Shown one piece after another: positions 27,750 to 36,996 of a DNA stretch of 64,000 nt. The notes under the pieces were generated by a model that saw nothing but the letters and a program-made list of their open reading frames with translations, did not search any database and was not told where the DNA came from. The DNA lies in assembly GCA_944380635.1 (NCBI GenBank), contig CALWID010000008.1, forward strand, positions 16,445 to 80,444, read 5' to 3'. Numbering within the stretch: position 1 is the stretch's first letter; each line of letters begins with the position of its first letter. This stretch comes from an uncultured Eubacterium sp. (GTDB lineage Bacteria; Bacillota; Clostridia; Oscillospirales; Acutalibacteraceae). Position numbers and translations under genes: made by a program.

Positions 27750-28886
27750 TTGCTCAAAACAATAAAAAAGTGCATTTTTAAATGTATTGAACTGTGGCAA
27801 AAATTCAGCCCGGTAAAAAAAAATCTTGTGCTTTTTGAAAGTGTGGGCGATTTGAGCGACAATTCATATCCGTTGTATGAATATCTGCTTAAAAATACAA
27901 AAGAGTATAAATTTGTATGGGTTGTAAAGAATGAAAAAAAATACAAAAACACAAAAAGGGTCAAATACATTTCATTCCCTTATAGAATGAGAAATTTGGT
28001 TGCACTTTACTATTTCGCAAAAGCAAAATATTGCTTTTATACACACGAGCCCTGTGGTGTAAAAAATAAGAAAAGTCAACTGAGAATATATTTAACTCAC
28101 GGATTTTCGTATAAAAATACAAAAAATATGTTTTGGGATGTAGAATTTAATTCTGTAATTATCCGAATGTCAGATTATCATAGAAAGTTAGGGAACGAGT
28201 GCAATCCGGGAGAAATGGAACATTCTGTGTCACTTGGCTATCCGCGAACAGATGTGCTGGTAAACGGAACGGACAAGCATGTAGATATCGGCAAAGGATA
28301 TAATAAACTTTTTGTTTGGCTACCGACTTATAGAACACATAGTTGCAATTTTAGTGCCTATTTGAATGAAAATGTTGATGAATTTAATCTTATAAACCGT
28401 GAAAATCTTACAAAAATAAATGGCACATTAATTAAAAATAATGCTCTTTTAATAATTAAATACCATCCTGCTCAAAAACTCGAGAAAGCAGATTTTGAGG
28501 AGTTGTCAAATATAAAAACGCTGTCAAATGATGATCTTTTGAATAAAGGTATTGAGTTATATGACCTCCTTTCTGTATCAGACGCACTTATAACAGATTT
28601 TTCTTCCGTTTTTGCAGATTATCTTTTGACAGATAAACCTATTGGGTTCGAACTTAGCGATTATGAAAATTATTCAAAAGGTAAAGGATTTATTATTGAT
28701 AACCCGCTTGAAAGAATGCCCGGTAAATTTATCTATAATATCAATGATTTTAACGATTTTATAAATGAGGTTGTTGCCGGTGTTGATTATTATAAAGAAC
28801 AGCGAAAAACAGAACGAGATATTATCCATAAATATCAGGATGGTAATTCTACCGTTAGGATTTTAAAATATTTTAATTTAATTTAA
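27750..28886 (+). CDS. CDP-glycerol glycerophosphotransferase family protein (TagF/TarL-like)
   Basis: This 378-aa protein has the TagB/TagF-type catalytic domain: 'YLTHGFSYKNTK', 'LGYPRTDVLVNG', 'FVWLPTYRTHS', 'LLIIKYHPAQ' and 'VSDALITDFSSVFADYLLTDKPIGF'. Such enzymes transfer polyol-phosphate from CDP-polyols. It is directly followed by a cytidylyltransferase gene, which suggests that the polymer carries a polyol-phosphate or similar CDP-activated group. The start is TTG after a ggaggg RBS. Confidence 0.88.
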   Translation: MLKTIKKCIFKCIELWQKFSPVKKNLVLFESVGDLSDNSYPLYEYLLKNTKEYKFVWVVKNEKKYKNTKRVKYISFPYRMRNLVALYYFAKAKYCFYTHEPCGVKNKKSQLRIYLTHGFSYKNTKNMFWDVEFNSVIIRMSDYHRKLGNECNPGEMEHSVSLGYPRTDVLVNGTDKHVDIGKGYNKLFVWLPTYRTHSCNFSAYLNENVDEFNLINRENLTKINGTLIKNNALLIIKYHPAQKLEKADFEELSNIKTLSNDDLLNKGIELYDLLSVSDALITDFSSVFADYLLTDKPIGFELSDYENYSKGKGFIIDNPLERMPGKFIYNINDFNDFINEVVAGVDYYKEQRKTERDIIHKYQDGNSTVRILKYFNLI

Positions 28887-28901
28887 AAAAGGAGAATGAT
28901 T

Positions 28902-29606
28902 GTGGTTATTGGAGCAATACTTGCAGGTGGTAAAGGCACAAGAGTAGGTGCAGGGATTCCTAAACAATTTTTGGAAATAAAAGGTAAACCAATTTTGCTT
29001 ATAACGCTTGATAAATTTCTTGAATCAGATCTTTTTGATTTGGTATACATATGTGTGAACGAATCGTGGGAAGAATACACCAAAAAACTTATAAAAGAAA
29101 ATTATAGTTCAGTTTCAGATAAAATTATAATTATTACCGGCGGGAAAGAAAGAATGATGTCGCTTTTAAATGTGATTAATGATATAGTAAAAAAATTCGG
29201 CGCCAATGAAGAGGACATCCTTATAACTCATGACGCAGTAAGACCGTTTGTATCTTATGAGATTTTGAAAGATTCTGTTGAAAAAACGAAAGAGTATAGT
29301 GTTACGATGGCGTCGGTACCGGTGTCTGATACAATTTATAAAAGTGAAAAAGAAGGGCGCTTGACTTCTACTTTTGACAGAAAACAACTTTGGATCGGGC
29401 AGACACCAGCCGGCTGTAAAATGGATTTATTTTATAAAACAATTTCGTCTTATACAACAGATGAACTTATGAAAATGACCGGAACCTCTCAGCTTTTTGT
29501 TAACAGAGGTATAGATATTTATGTAAGTGAAGGCAATGTTAATAATTTTAAAATTACAACACCCAAAGATGTAAATTATGCCAAATATATCATGAATATG
29601 GAATAA
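28902..29606 (+). CDS. IspD/TarI-like cytidylyltransferase
   Basis: The protein is about 235 aa, with the nucleotidyltransferase opening 'IGAILAGGKGTRVGAGIPKQF', 'ITHDAVRPFVSYEIL' and 'TPAGCKMDLFYKTI'. These are shared by IspD (methylerythritol-phosphate cytidylyltransferase) and TarI (ribitol-5-phosphate cytidylyltransferase). The context beside a TagF-like enzyme and a split transketolase favours activation of an alditol phosphate over isoprenoid synthesis. An ATG at 28896 is too near the RBS, so GTG 28902 (seven bases after GGAG) is preferred. Confidence 0.85.
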   Translation: MVIGAILAGGKGTRVGAGIPKQFLEIKGKPILLITLDKFLESDLFDLVYICVNESWEEYTKKLIKENYSSVSDKIIIITGGKERMMSLLNVINDIVKKFGANEEDILITHDAVRPFVSYEILKDSVEKTKEYSVTMASVPVSDTIYKSEKEGRLTSTFDRKQLWIGQTPAGCKMDLFYKTISSYTTDELMKMTGTSQLFVNRGIDIYVSEGNVNNFKITTPKDVNYAKYIMNME

Positions 29607-29615
29607 GGTGAAGTT

Positions 29616-30701
29616 ATGGATATAGAGGTGCTAAACGATTCTGTTTTGCAGGAAGATATTGAGATACTTGCTGGAAAAATAAATTCACTTGGCTGCTTTA
29701 ATAATAAAACGGTTCTTATTACAGGCGCAAGCGGTTTGCTCGGTTCGCAGGCTGTTAAGGCTTTCCTTTGCTGTAATAGATTATATGGGACTAAAATAAA
29801 TATTATAGCATTTTGCAGAACCACCGAAAATGCCCAAAAAGCATTTGAAAATTTAAAAGATAGAGGTTATTTTAAAATCATTATTGGCGATATTAAAAAA
29901 CCTCTTAACATTGATGATGTTGTTGACTACATTATGCACGCCGCAGGGAAAACGGGCAATTCTAAAATTCATGTTGACCATCCTGCTGATACGATAAATA
30001 CTGCTGCTTTTGGAACTTACAATGTTCTTGAATTTGCAAAGGAAAAAAATATTTCCGGGTTGGTATACTTTTCTTCCTTGGAAGTATACGGCCAAACGGA
30101 TCCTAATAAAGATTGCATTTATGAAGATGATTATGGCTATATAGACCTGATGCAGCCGCGCAGCAGTTATAAAGAAAGCAAAAGACTATGTGAGAATATG
30201 TGTTTGGCTTACAGTAATGAATTCAGCGTCCCCGCAAGTATAGGCAGATTGTCTCTAACATTTGGACCCGGTGTTAGGGATAATGATAATCGTGTTTTTG
30301 CTCAGTTTGCAAGGAGCGTTATAAATAAACAGGATATTGTTCTTAAAACTACCGGAAAAACTTTAAGAAACCATTGTTATATAAGGGATGCTCTCTGGGC
30401 TTTGATTTTAATAATGGTCAAAGGCGCAAGATGTGAAGCTTATAATATTGTTAACCCGGATACGGCAATGAGCATAATAGATATGGCAAAAATGGTTGCC
30501 GGTCTATTTGAAGATTCAGAAATTAATGTAAGAATTGAACTTGATGACCCCAAAAAGTATGGTTATAATTCATATCTTAAATGTTTGTTGAATTCTGATA
30601 AATTACAAAGCCTTGGATGGAAACCGGAAGTTGATCTTAAGAATATGTATATCAGAATGATAAAAAGTATGAAAGAAGAGGCTGATAATGCCAAACACTG
30701 A
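29616..30701 (+). CDS. NAD-dependent epimerase/dehydratase (extended SDR)
   Basis: This 361-aa protein has a Rossmann glycine motif late in the N-terminal part ('VLITGASGLLGSQAVKAFL', about residues 35-53), a catalytic Ser in 'LVYFSSLEVYG' and the Y-x3-K pair in 'SSYKESKRLCENM'. This is the layout of UDP-sugar epimerases, decarboxylases and 4,6-dehydratases. It starts 10 nt after the cytidylyltransferase and probably acts on the same CDP- or NDP-linked precursor. It overlaps the next, broken gene by 14 nt. Confidence 0.88.
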   Translation: MDIEVLNDSVLQEDIEILAGKINSLGCFNNKTVLITGASGLLGSQAVKAFLCCNRLYGTKINIIAFCRTTENAQKAFENLKDRGYFKIIIGDIKKPLNIDDVVDYIMHAAGKTGNSKIHVDHPADTINTAAFGTYNVLEFAKEKNISGLVYFSSLEVYGQTDPNKDCIYEDDYGYIDLMQPRSSYKESKRLCENMCLAYSNEFSVPASIGRLSLTFGPGVRDNDNRVFAQFARSVINKQDIVLKTTGKTLRNHCYIRDALWALILIMVKGARCEAYNIVNPDTAMSIIDMAKMVAGLFEDSEINVRIELDDPKKYGYNSYLKCLLNSDKLQSLGWKPEVDLKNMYIRMIKSMKEEADNAKH

Positions 30702-31770
30702 AAATAAAATCAATATTTTAAAAAATCAAAATATTACAGATAGCAACGAGAAAGCATTGCAAGCAAAACACCGATTAAATTATGTAGACGGTATTAAAGG
30801 AATTGGAATATGGCTTATAGTTCTTGGTCATATGTTATCCCCTGGAAATTTATTTAAATCATATACATACGGATTCCATGTGCCGAATTTTCTTTTCCGT
30901 TTACGGAATGACTTATAAGCGCCCGTGTAATGCAAAATCCCTTGGCGAGCGTATTATTAAAAGAATTTTTTCTTATGCCATAACATATTTTATATGGGCT
31001 TTGATATACAGTACATTCAATTTTTTCAATGTATTTCTTTTATGTTGGGGTTCAGATGAATCTATTAAAGCGGCTGGAAGCATGGGAACCCTTTGGTTTT
31101 TAACAAGTTATTTTTTCAGTTGTGTTTTCTTTGAAATCGTAATGTATTTGCTTATTGATAAACGCGGTGGAGAATTGATAACATTTATAATTTTTCTCGC
31201 CTTATCAATTGCAGGAAATATTTTAGGAAAAATTGATATTTTTCACTATCGTTGGCCTTAGGGTATAGACATCTCATTGGTAAGTTTGATGTTCCCGTAT
31301 TTTGGATTTATCTTTAAAAATTATATAATTGATTTTGTAGATAAGAAAAAAATAATTGGCGAGCTGTTGATGTTTGCAGGATTTGGCTTGTGCTTTATAA
31401 CATTTTTTGGTGGCAGTTCTGCAGCTAATGGATATGTTCAAATGGCAATTGGCGAATATGGAAATTATGCTGTTTTTATAGTTACAGGTTGCGCGGGAAC
31501 AGTTCTTATTACAATGATTTCTTATTTTTGATGAATGTGAAATATTTAAGTAATATAATTATATTCATAGGTCGGCAATCATTGATTATTATGATTATTC
31601 ACAGGGAATTTTCGTATTATGTTTCAGGTCATTTACCTGAAAATACAGTAATTTATGCTTTGATTGCAGTTTTAATTACTATTTTCTTGGTGTGTGTTTC
31701 GTATATTGTCAGCAGTATTATGCTATTTTTATCCGGCAAATACGGAAAAACAAGTATAAAATTATTCTGA
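30688..31770 (+). pseudogene. Broken acyltransferase-3 family membrane protein
   Basis: The frame opens with 'RLNYVDGIKGIGIWLIVLGHM', the first helix of acyltransferase-3 (OafA-like) O-acetylases. It then breaks three times. A one-base shift occurs near 30888-30900, within T-rich runs (after 'YGFHVPNFLF' the protein continues in the next frame as 'SVYGMTYKRP'). An in-frame TAG lies at 31259-31261, after which 'GIDISLVSLMFPYFGF' continues. A compensating shift occurs near a T5 run at 31525-31529, after which 'LIIMIIHREFSYYV' runs to the stop. The repaired protein would have about 350 aa. Two independent frameshifts plus a nonsense codon argue for a real pseudogene over a single sequencing error. 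Confidence 0.85.
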
Positions 31771-31818
31771 AAAGAAATTCAATTGATTAAATAGAACATA
31801 TTACGGAAGGAATAAATA

Positions 31819-32856
31819 TTGAAGAATAATGTTAAATTAAGAAATCCTTATTGGGATAATATTAAGTTCCTGTTAATTATATTTGTTGTTATTGGGCATT
31901 TCCTTGATTATTTAACCGGTTCAAACAGATTTGCACAGGCAATTTATGTGTTTTTATATTCTTTTCATATGCCTATGTTTTTGTTTGTTTCAGGGCTTTT
32001 TTTAAAATATGATGATAAACATCGTTTGCGTATAGACCGGGTAGTTTATTATATTCTGATAGGATATGCAATGAAATTCGGACTGTTCCTTGTGGACTTA
32101 ATAGCAGGCGGCGATCCTGAATGGAGTTGGTTAACCACATCTAATGCACCTTGGTATATGTTTGTTACAGCCGGTTATTTAATATTAGTCTATTTAATAA
32201 GAAAGGCAAATCCCAAAATCATTTTACCTATAACAATATTAATATCGCTTGCTGCAGGTTATTTTGATTTTATAGGAGATTTTTTGTGCCTATCAAAGTT
32301 TTTGGTATTTTTTCCTTTCTTTTATGCAGGTTATTGTCTTACTTCTCAGAAAGCCGAAAAATTTTTAGATAATAAGGCATTAAAAGGAGCCGGAATAACG
32401 GTAATCGTTGCTTTTGCTGTTTTTTGTTTTGCTTTTACGGATTATGCTTATATGTTAAGGCCTGTTTTTGCTTCAAGATACTCCTATGCCGCAATGGAAT
32501 TCCCACATATCGGAATTTTGCTCAGAATTATACAGTATTTTATTGCAATGTTTTCAATTGTAGCAATATGTGCTGTGGTTCCTAAAAAAAATATAAGGTT
32601 CATATCAAGTTCCGGTTCAAGAACTCTTCCAATTTATTTTATTCATTATTTTGTTGCAAGACTATTTTCTGCTGTTGATCTACAAACTTTTCTTGTTGAC
32701 AAATTTTCATTTGCAGGGATATTTATGTTATTGGTAATTGCAATTGCTGTTTCTTGTGTTCTTGCTATCCCTGTTTTTAATCTTCCGTTTAAATTTATTC
32801 AAAACATAATTACATTTGCTATTAATAAATTAACAAATAAATCGAAAAAATGTTAA
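31819..32856 (+). CDS. Acyltransferase-3 family membrane protein
   Basis: This 345-aa protein has about ten transmembrane helices and the family's opening 'RNPYWDNIKFLLIIFVVIGHFLDYL' (catalytic His in helix 1) and 'FSFHMPMFLFVSGLF'-like segment. It probably O-acetylates a sugar of the polysaccharide at the membrane. The start is TTG at 31819 with ggaagg upstream. It is intact, unlike its upstream relative. Confidence 0.87.
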   Translation: MKNNVKLRNPYWDNIKFLLIIFVVIGHFLDYLTGSNRFAQAIYVFLYSFHMPMFLFVSGLFLKYDDKHRLRIDRVVYYILIGYAMKFGLFLVDLIAGGDPEWSWLTTSNAPWYMFVTAGYLILVYLIRKANPKIILPITILISLAAGYFDFIGDFLCLSKFLVFFPFFYAGYCLTSQKAEKFLDNKALKGAGITVIVAFAVFCFAFTDYAYMLRPVFASRYSYAAMEFPHIGILLRIIQYFIAMFSIVAICAVVPKKNIRFISSSGSRTLPIYFIHYFVARLFSAVDLQTFLVDKFSFAGIFMLLVIAIAVSCVLAIPVFNLPFKFIQNIITFAINKLTNKSKKC

Positions 32857-32955
32857 TTGATAATTTCGTTGCTAAATTAATATAATTTGATTAGTTATTG
32901 TATTTTTAATTTTTAATGTTATAATTATTTATTATAACTAATTTGGAGATTTATA

Positions 32956-34014
32956 ATGACTTTATTTTTGCTTATAATAATTTTAATTTCTCTTTGGCGA
33001 ATAAAGATTGCAAAGCCTGTTGTCAGCGGAATAAATTTAAATTATCTTGATATTAGCAGAACGGATTCAATCAAAGGAATTTTTATTTTACTTGTATTTT
33101 TAAGTCATGCAAGAAATTACATTTCAACACTCCCTGAATATTCTGAAAATGCACTAAACGGGATTTATAATATTTTTCAGAATCATTTGGGGCAGGGCGT
33201 TGTTGTAATGTTCCTTTTTTATTCCGGCTACGGAATAATGGAATCAATAAAAAGAAAAGGCGTGCCGTATATTAATGCCATCCCGAAAAACAGATTTGCA
33301 AAAACTCTTTTAAATTTTGATTTTGCCGTGCTTGTTTTCCTGTTTTTCAGTATATTCCTCGGAACGCTTAAAAATTATACAATACCGCAGGTGTTGCTTT
33401 CATTTATCGGTTGGGAAAGTATCGGCAACAGCAATTGGTATATCTTTGCAATATTAGTTTTATATCTTTTAACTTATGTTTCATTCAAAATATTCAAAAA
33501 TAAATATTCATATGCCGCCGCTTTTATAACTGTTCTTACCGTTGCATATATTATAGTTCTTTCGTTTTTTAAGGATGCATGGTGGTTCGATACAGTACTT
33601 CTTTATCCGTTTGGTATATGGTATTCTATCGGAAAAGAGAAAATAGAAAGTTTTATTAGAAAAAAATCCATAAATTATTATTTTCTGCTGATTATGAGCT
33701 TTGTTATTTTCGTTGTTACACATCTTCTTCGCGGAAATGTTGTGTGCTATGAAATTTCCCAAATTGCACTTTGCGCAGTTATTGTCTTTGCAACTATGAA
33801 GTTTGATATTAATAACAAGATAATAAACTTTTTTGGCAGGCATCTGTTTGAAATATATATTTTAATGCGAATACCCATGAATTTGCTGATTCATTTTGGC
33901 ATAACTGATACATATCCGTTTGTTTCAATTAGTTTTGCGGCAACAATAATACTTGCAGTTTTATTTAAAAAATTTCTTGGTTTTATTGATTCAAAGATTT
34001 TTGCAAAAGGTTAA
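32956..34014 (+). CDS. Acyltransferase-3 family membrane protein
   Basis: This 352-aa polytopic membrane protein has 'ISRTDSIKGIFILLVFLSHARNYI' in helix 2 (the family's conserved His) and 'GVVVMFLFYSGYGIMESIKRKG'. It is a second intact O-acyltransferase candidate and differs clearly from the one at 31819, so the two probably modify different positions. An ATG start with a ggag RBS follows a 100-bp AT-rich spacer. Confidence 0.85.
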   Translation: MTLFLLIIILISLWRIKIAKPVVSGINLNYLDISRTDSIKGIFILLVFLSHARNYISTLPEYSENALNGIYNIFQNHLGQGVVVMFLFYSGYGIMESIKRKGVPYINAIPKNRFAKTLLNFDFAVLVFLFFSIFLGTLKNYTIPQVLLSFIGWESIGNSNWYIFAILVLYLLTYVSFKIFKNKYSYAAAFITVLTVAYIIVLSFFKDAWWFDTVLLYPFGIWYSIGKEKIESFIRKKSINYYFLLIMSFVIFVVTHLLRGNVVCYEISQIALCAVIVFATMKFDINNKIINFFGRHLFEIYILMRIPMNLLIHFGITDTYPFVSISFAATIILAVLFKKFLGFIDSKIFAKG

Positions 34015-34040
34015 ACACATATTTTTATGAAGGTGATCTT

Positions 34041-34934
34041 ATGCACGCGGTTATGATTATTGCACATAATCAGTTTGAATTGCTGAAAAAGCTGATTTTA
34101 GCTCTTGATGATGAAAGAAATGATATTTTTATTCATATTGATGCTAAAGTCAAAGATTTTGATTTCAATTTATTTAAAAATTTGACAAAATATTCAAAAG
34201 TGTATTTTACAGAAAGAGTAAATGTAACTTGGGGCGATTTCAGCCAGGTAAAAGCAGAAATGACTCTATTGAGTGCTGCGGTAAATAATGAATCTAAAGG
34301 CAGAAAATATTCTTATTTTCATCTTATTTCCGGATGCGATTTGCCGATAAAATCAAATGATGAAATCCACGCTTTTTTTGAAAAAAACAGCGGCAAAGAA
34401 TTTATTCACTTTTCGTCTATTGAAGTTTCTGACTCATCAATCACACGCATAAAATATTATCATTTTTTTAGAAATAAACGCACTTTTTTCAGAAAATTAC
34501 TGTCATATTCAATATTACAGTTTGAAAAGCTTGCCAGAGTTAACAGATTAAAAAAATACAATATAACCACTGTCCAGAAAGGTTGTAACTGGTTTAGCAT
34601 AACAGGCGGTTTTGCGCGCTATATAGTGCAAAATATGAGCAAATGGGAATCTGTTTTTAGATATTCGTATTGCGCAGATGAAGTTTTTGTGCAAACGATA
34701 TTGGTAAACAGCCCGTTTAAAGATAATCTTTATATGCCTAATTGCAACAATAATCACCTTGCTTGCGCAAGGCTTATAGATTGGGAGCGCGGCAATCCAT
34801 ATGTGTTCAGAAAAGAAGATTTTGATTTAATAAAATCATCCCCGGCAATGTTTGCCCGTAAATTCAGCCTGGATGTAGATTCTGAAATAGTTGATATGAT
34901 ATTAAACAGTAATATAAAAACAGGTGATAATTGA
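34041..34934 (+). CDS. GT14-type beta-1,6-N-acetylglucosaminyltransferase-like protein
   Basis: This 297-aa protein has the GT14 pattern 'HAVMIIAHNQFELLKKLILALDDERNDIFIHIDAK', 'VNVTWGDFSQVKAEMTLL', 'FHLISGCDLPIKS' and 'GCNWFSITGGFARYIV'. It is a paralogue of the product at 12546 but clearly diverged. An ATG follows a gaaggtgat RBS. It is the last rightward gene of the cluster. Confidence 0.87.
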   Translation: MHAVMIIAHNQFELLKKLILALDDERNDIFIHIDAKVKDFDFNLFKNLTKYSKVYFTERVNVTWGDFSQVKAEMTLLSAAVNNESKGRKYSYFHLISGCDLPIKSNDEIHAFFEKNSGKEFIHFSSIEVSDSSITRIKYYHFFRNKRTFFRKLLSYSILQFEKLARVNRLKKYNITTVQKGCNWFSITGGFARYIVQNMSKWESVFRYSYCADEVFVQTILVNSPFKDNLYMPNCNNNHLACARLIDWERGNPYVFRKEDFDLIKSSPAMFARKFSLDVDSEIVDMILNSNIKTGDN

Positions 34935-35016
34935 ATTGACTCTGATTGTATAGGCAGTATCAACATACAGTCTGTTTTAGAAAATGATTTTTAAGAACTT
35001 TTTATAATATTTACAA

Positions 35017-35053
35017 ACCTCCTGAAAGGGATAATCTTTCAGGAGGTAATTTT
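35017..35053. terminator. Hairpin ending the polysaccharide cluster
   Basis: A perfect 12-bp stem (ACCTCCTGAAAG at 35017-35028 with CTTTCAGGAGGT at 35036-35047) has a 7-nt loop and is followed by a short T-rich run. It lies about 80 bp after the last rightward gene and may also serve the leftward GT2 gene. The T-tract is weak, so efficiency is uncertain. Confidence 0.65.
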
Positions 35054-35223
35054 ATGCATAATATTATAAATTAAAAGCACGCAAAAAAGTTAAAACGAAC
35101 AGCCGCTTTCTGCATAATTTATTATATAAATAACTAAGGCGAAATTTAATATGTTTTCAATTAAGATATTATTAAGCTTTACAAATAGGAACAATGATAT
35201 TTGTTTATCTTTTTGTATTTCCA

Positions 35224-36225
35224 TTACATAAACTTTTTTAATATTGAAGCATAAAATTTTATCGCGCCTGCACTTTTTGCTTTAATTGCAAAGGCCAATA
35301 TTTTAATGTGAATCGGCAAAATGGATAAATTTATTTTTTCTGCTGCCTTAAAAATATTTTCGTTAGACAATATCAATTTTGCCCCGCCTTTGATATTATT
35401 GCCTGCTATTTCATTCCTAATTAGCAAATTCGCAAGGTAAAGCAAATAATAATCCGGTTGGGAGCCGAGGTCGGTGCCGCATTCGCGGCACTTTTCTTTT
35501 ATTCGTTCATACGGCAAAAATATGATATTTTTTAGGTTTTTATCGTATGAATTTGTCATACTCTGAGGGTTTTGAATATAGTGATAACCCGGCTTTTTAA
35601 TAGTCGCAACAGACCCGGCGTCTAACAGGCACGGATATGTAAACGCTGCGTCCTCGCCCATTTTTATTCTTCCGTCAACCTGCGGAAGATTTTTTTTTAG
35701 CAGTTCCTTTTTGTAAACTTTGCTCCAGCAGCAGGGATTTACACCGAATTTGTAATACAAACCGCTGAAAAGCATTTTCGGATAAAGTTTATTTTTTAAA
35801 TCGTTTTTATCATAAAATTCCTGTTCAAACAACTGATTGCTGTTTATAAGTTTATTTTCGTCATCAAAATAAAAATCACTCAGCACCATATCCGGCGAAT
35901 ATTTTTCTATCATCTGCGCAAACAGGGAATACACATCCGGCTCTATCCAGTCATCTCCGTCAACAAAGCCTATATATTCACCGTTAGTTATTTCAAGTCC
36001 GGATTTTCTGGCGTTTATAAGCCCGCCGTTTTGCTTGTGAATAACTTTCACACGACTGTCTTTTTCGGCGTAGTTATCGCATATCGCGGGGCAGTTATCA
36101 GGTGAGCCGTCGTCAACAAGTATGAGTTCAAAATCCTCAAAAGTCTGGCTCAAAATGCTGTCCACGCATTTATTTATATATTTTTCAACATTATACACAG
36201 GCACTATTATGCTGAAAAGAGGCAT
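35224..36225 (-). CDS. Glycosyltransferase family 2 protein
   Basis: This GT-A glycosyltransferase is about 333 aa, with 'FSIIVPVYNVEKYINKCVDS', 'FELILVDDGSPDNCPAICDNY' and 'YIGFVDGDDWIEPDVYS'. ATG 36225 with GGTGAT upstream is preferred over TTG 36246. It points against the main cluster but resembles the GT2 paralogues at 21774-26097, so it is probably part of the same surface-glycan locus under separate control. Confidence 0.88.
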   Translation of the reverse strand: MPLFSIIVPVYNVEKYINKCVDSILSQTFEDFELILVDDGSPDNCPAICDNYAEKDSRVKVIHKQNGGLINARKSGLEITNGEYIGFVDGDDWIEPDVYSLFAQMIEKYSPDMVLSDFYFDDENKLINSNQLFEQEFYDKNDLKNKLYPKMLFSGLYYKFGVNPCCWSKVYKKELLKKNLPQVDGRIKMGEDAAFTYPCLLDAGSVATIKKPGYHYIQNPQSMTNSYDKNLKNIIFLPYERIKEKCRECGTDLGSQPDYYLLYLANLLIRNEIAGNNIKGGAKLILSNENIFKAAEKINLSILPIHIKILAFAIKAKSAGAIKFYASILKKFM

Positions 36226-36293
36226 ATAATCACCATAGCCTTTCAAATTAAAAACTTCAATGTATAATTAGTCTGATTTTTAAAAAGAAAACT

Positions 36294-36791
36294 TTATAAT
36301 TTAAATATCGCTTTGCATAGGAAAATGCCGCCGGGAGTTTTAAAAACGCTTTCGAGCGCATTTTTTATGCTGCTTTTGTCAGTGTTTTCCTCGCAGAAAT
36401 TTACAATAAGGTCTGCCTCGGCAAGAATCTGAAAATCAATGCCGTCAATATTTTTATATGTGTGGTGGTTTCCCACCAAAAAGCAGACGCGGCTTATTAT
36501 TTCCTCATCAAAACCAAGTGATTTCAGCATTTTTTCGGCAACGGGAGGACCTTCCTTTTCCTGAAGTTTTCCGTTGCAGGCGCCGTATTTTTTCTCAGCG
36601 TTTTTTATGCCTATGTCATGCACTATTGCCGCAGTTTCAAGTGTGAACTGCTCTGTTTCGTTCAGTCCCTCAAGTCTGCCTATCAGGGCGGCATATGAAT
36701 GTACTTTTGTAAAATGCTGAATTCTTTTTATATCGCCGTCAAAATATTTAATTGTTTCTATGAATAAATCATCTGTTTTTTTATATTTCAT
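36294..36791 (-). CDS. HD domain-containing protein
   Basis: This 165-aa protein has the metal-dependent phosphohydrolase pattern: His in 'IQHFTKVHSYAALIG', the HD pair in 'AAIVHDIGIKNAEKKYG', later 'GNHHTYKNIDGIDF' and Asp in 'ILAEADLIVN'. Small stand-alone HD proteins of this type hydrolyse nucleotides or other phosphoesters; the substrate is unknown. It is divergent from the Spo0A-like gene and shares with it an intergenic region that holds an 0A box. Confidence 0.82.
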   Translation of the reverse strand: MKYKKTDDLFIETIKYFDGDIKRIQHFTKVHSYAALIGRLEGLNETEQFTLETAAIVHDIGIKNAEKKYGACNGKLQEKEGPPVAEKMLKSLGFDEEIISRVCFLVGNHHTYKNIDGIDFQILAEADLIVNFCEENTDKSSIKNALESVFKTPGGIFLCKAIFKL

Positions 36792-36875
36792 AGAATAAAT
36801 ATACCATATTTTTAGCCGAGTTTAAATATATATTGTAATTTTTTGTGCAAAATGTAAAATTTCCGTGTAAAAAAG

Positions 36876-36882
36876 TGTCGAA
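36876..36882 (+). promoter_or_regulatory. Spo0A binding site (0A box)
   Basis: TGTCGAA, an exact match to the core 0A box (TGNCGAA), lies between the HD gene and the spo0A-like gene, 55 bp upstream of the -35 element. Autoregulation through such boxes is known for spo0A in Bacillus and Clostridium. A single 7-bp match can arise by chance; its placement is what supports it. Confidence 0.5.
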
Positions 36883-36936
36883 AAAAATCGAATGTGAATA
36901 AAATTATAAAAAATGAAAAAATATTGTGAAAAATAG

Positions 36937-36965
36937 TTGCATAAATTACCGCATAATGGTAAAAT
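36937..36965 (+). promoter_or_regulatory. Promoter of the spo0A-like gene
   Basis: TTGCAT (36937-36942), a 17-bp spacer and TAAAAT (36960-36965) lie 31 bp before the ATG, and a cggagg RBS lies between the promoter and the gene. Confidence 0.65.
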
Positions 36966-36996
36966 GTGAAAGAAATACACAAACGGAGGTAAACTT

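Noticed and set aside
28902-29606. Housekeeping IspD of the MEP isoprenoid pathway
   Set aside because: Sequence alone cannot exclude it, but the setting between a TagF-like phosphotransferase and an SDR epimerase in a glycan cluster favours a TarI-like role, so no ispD symbol was given.
35041-35074. Tiny ORF (six codons) after a perfect AGGAGG at 35041
   Set aside because: The RBS-like sequence is one arm of a 12-bp hairpin and would be hidden in RNA; the frame ends after six codons. A terminator is simpler.
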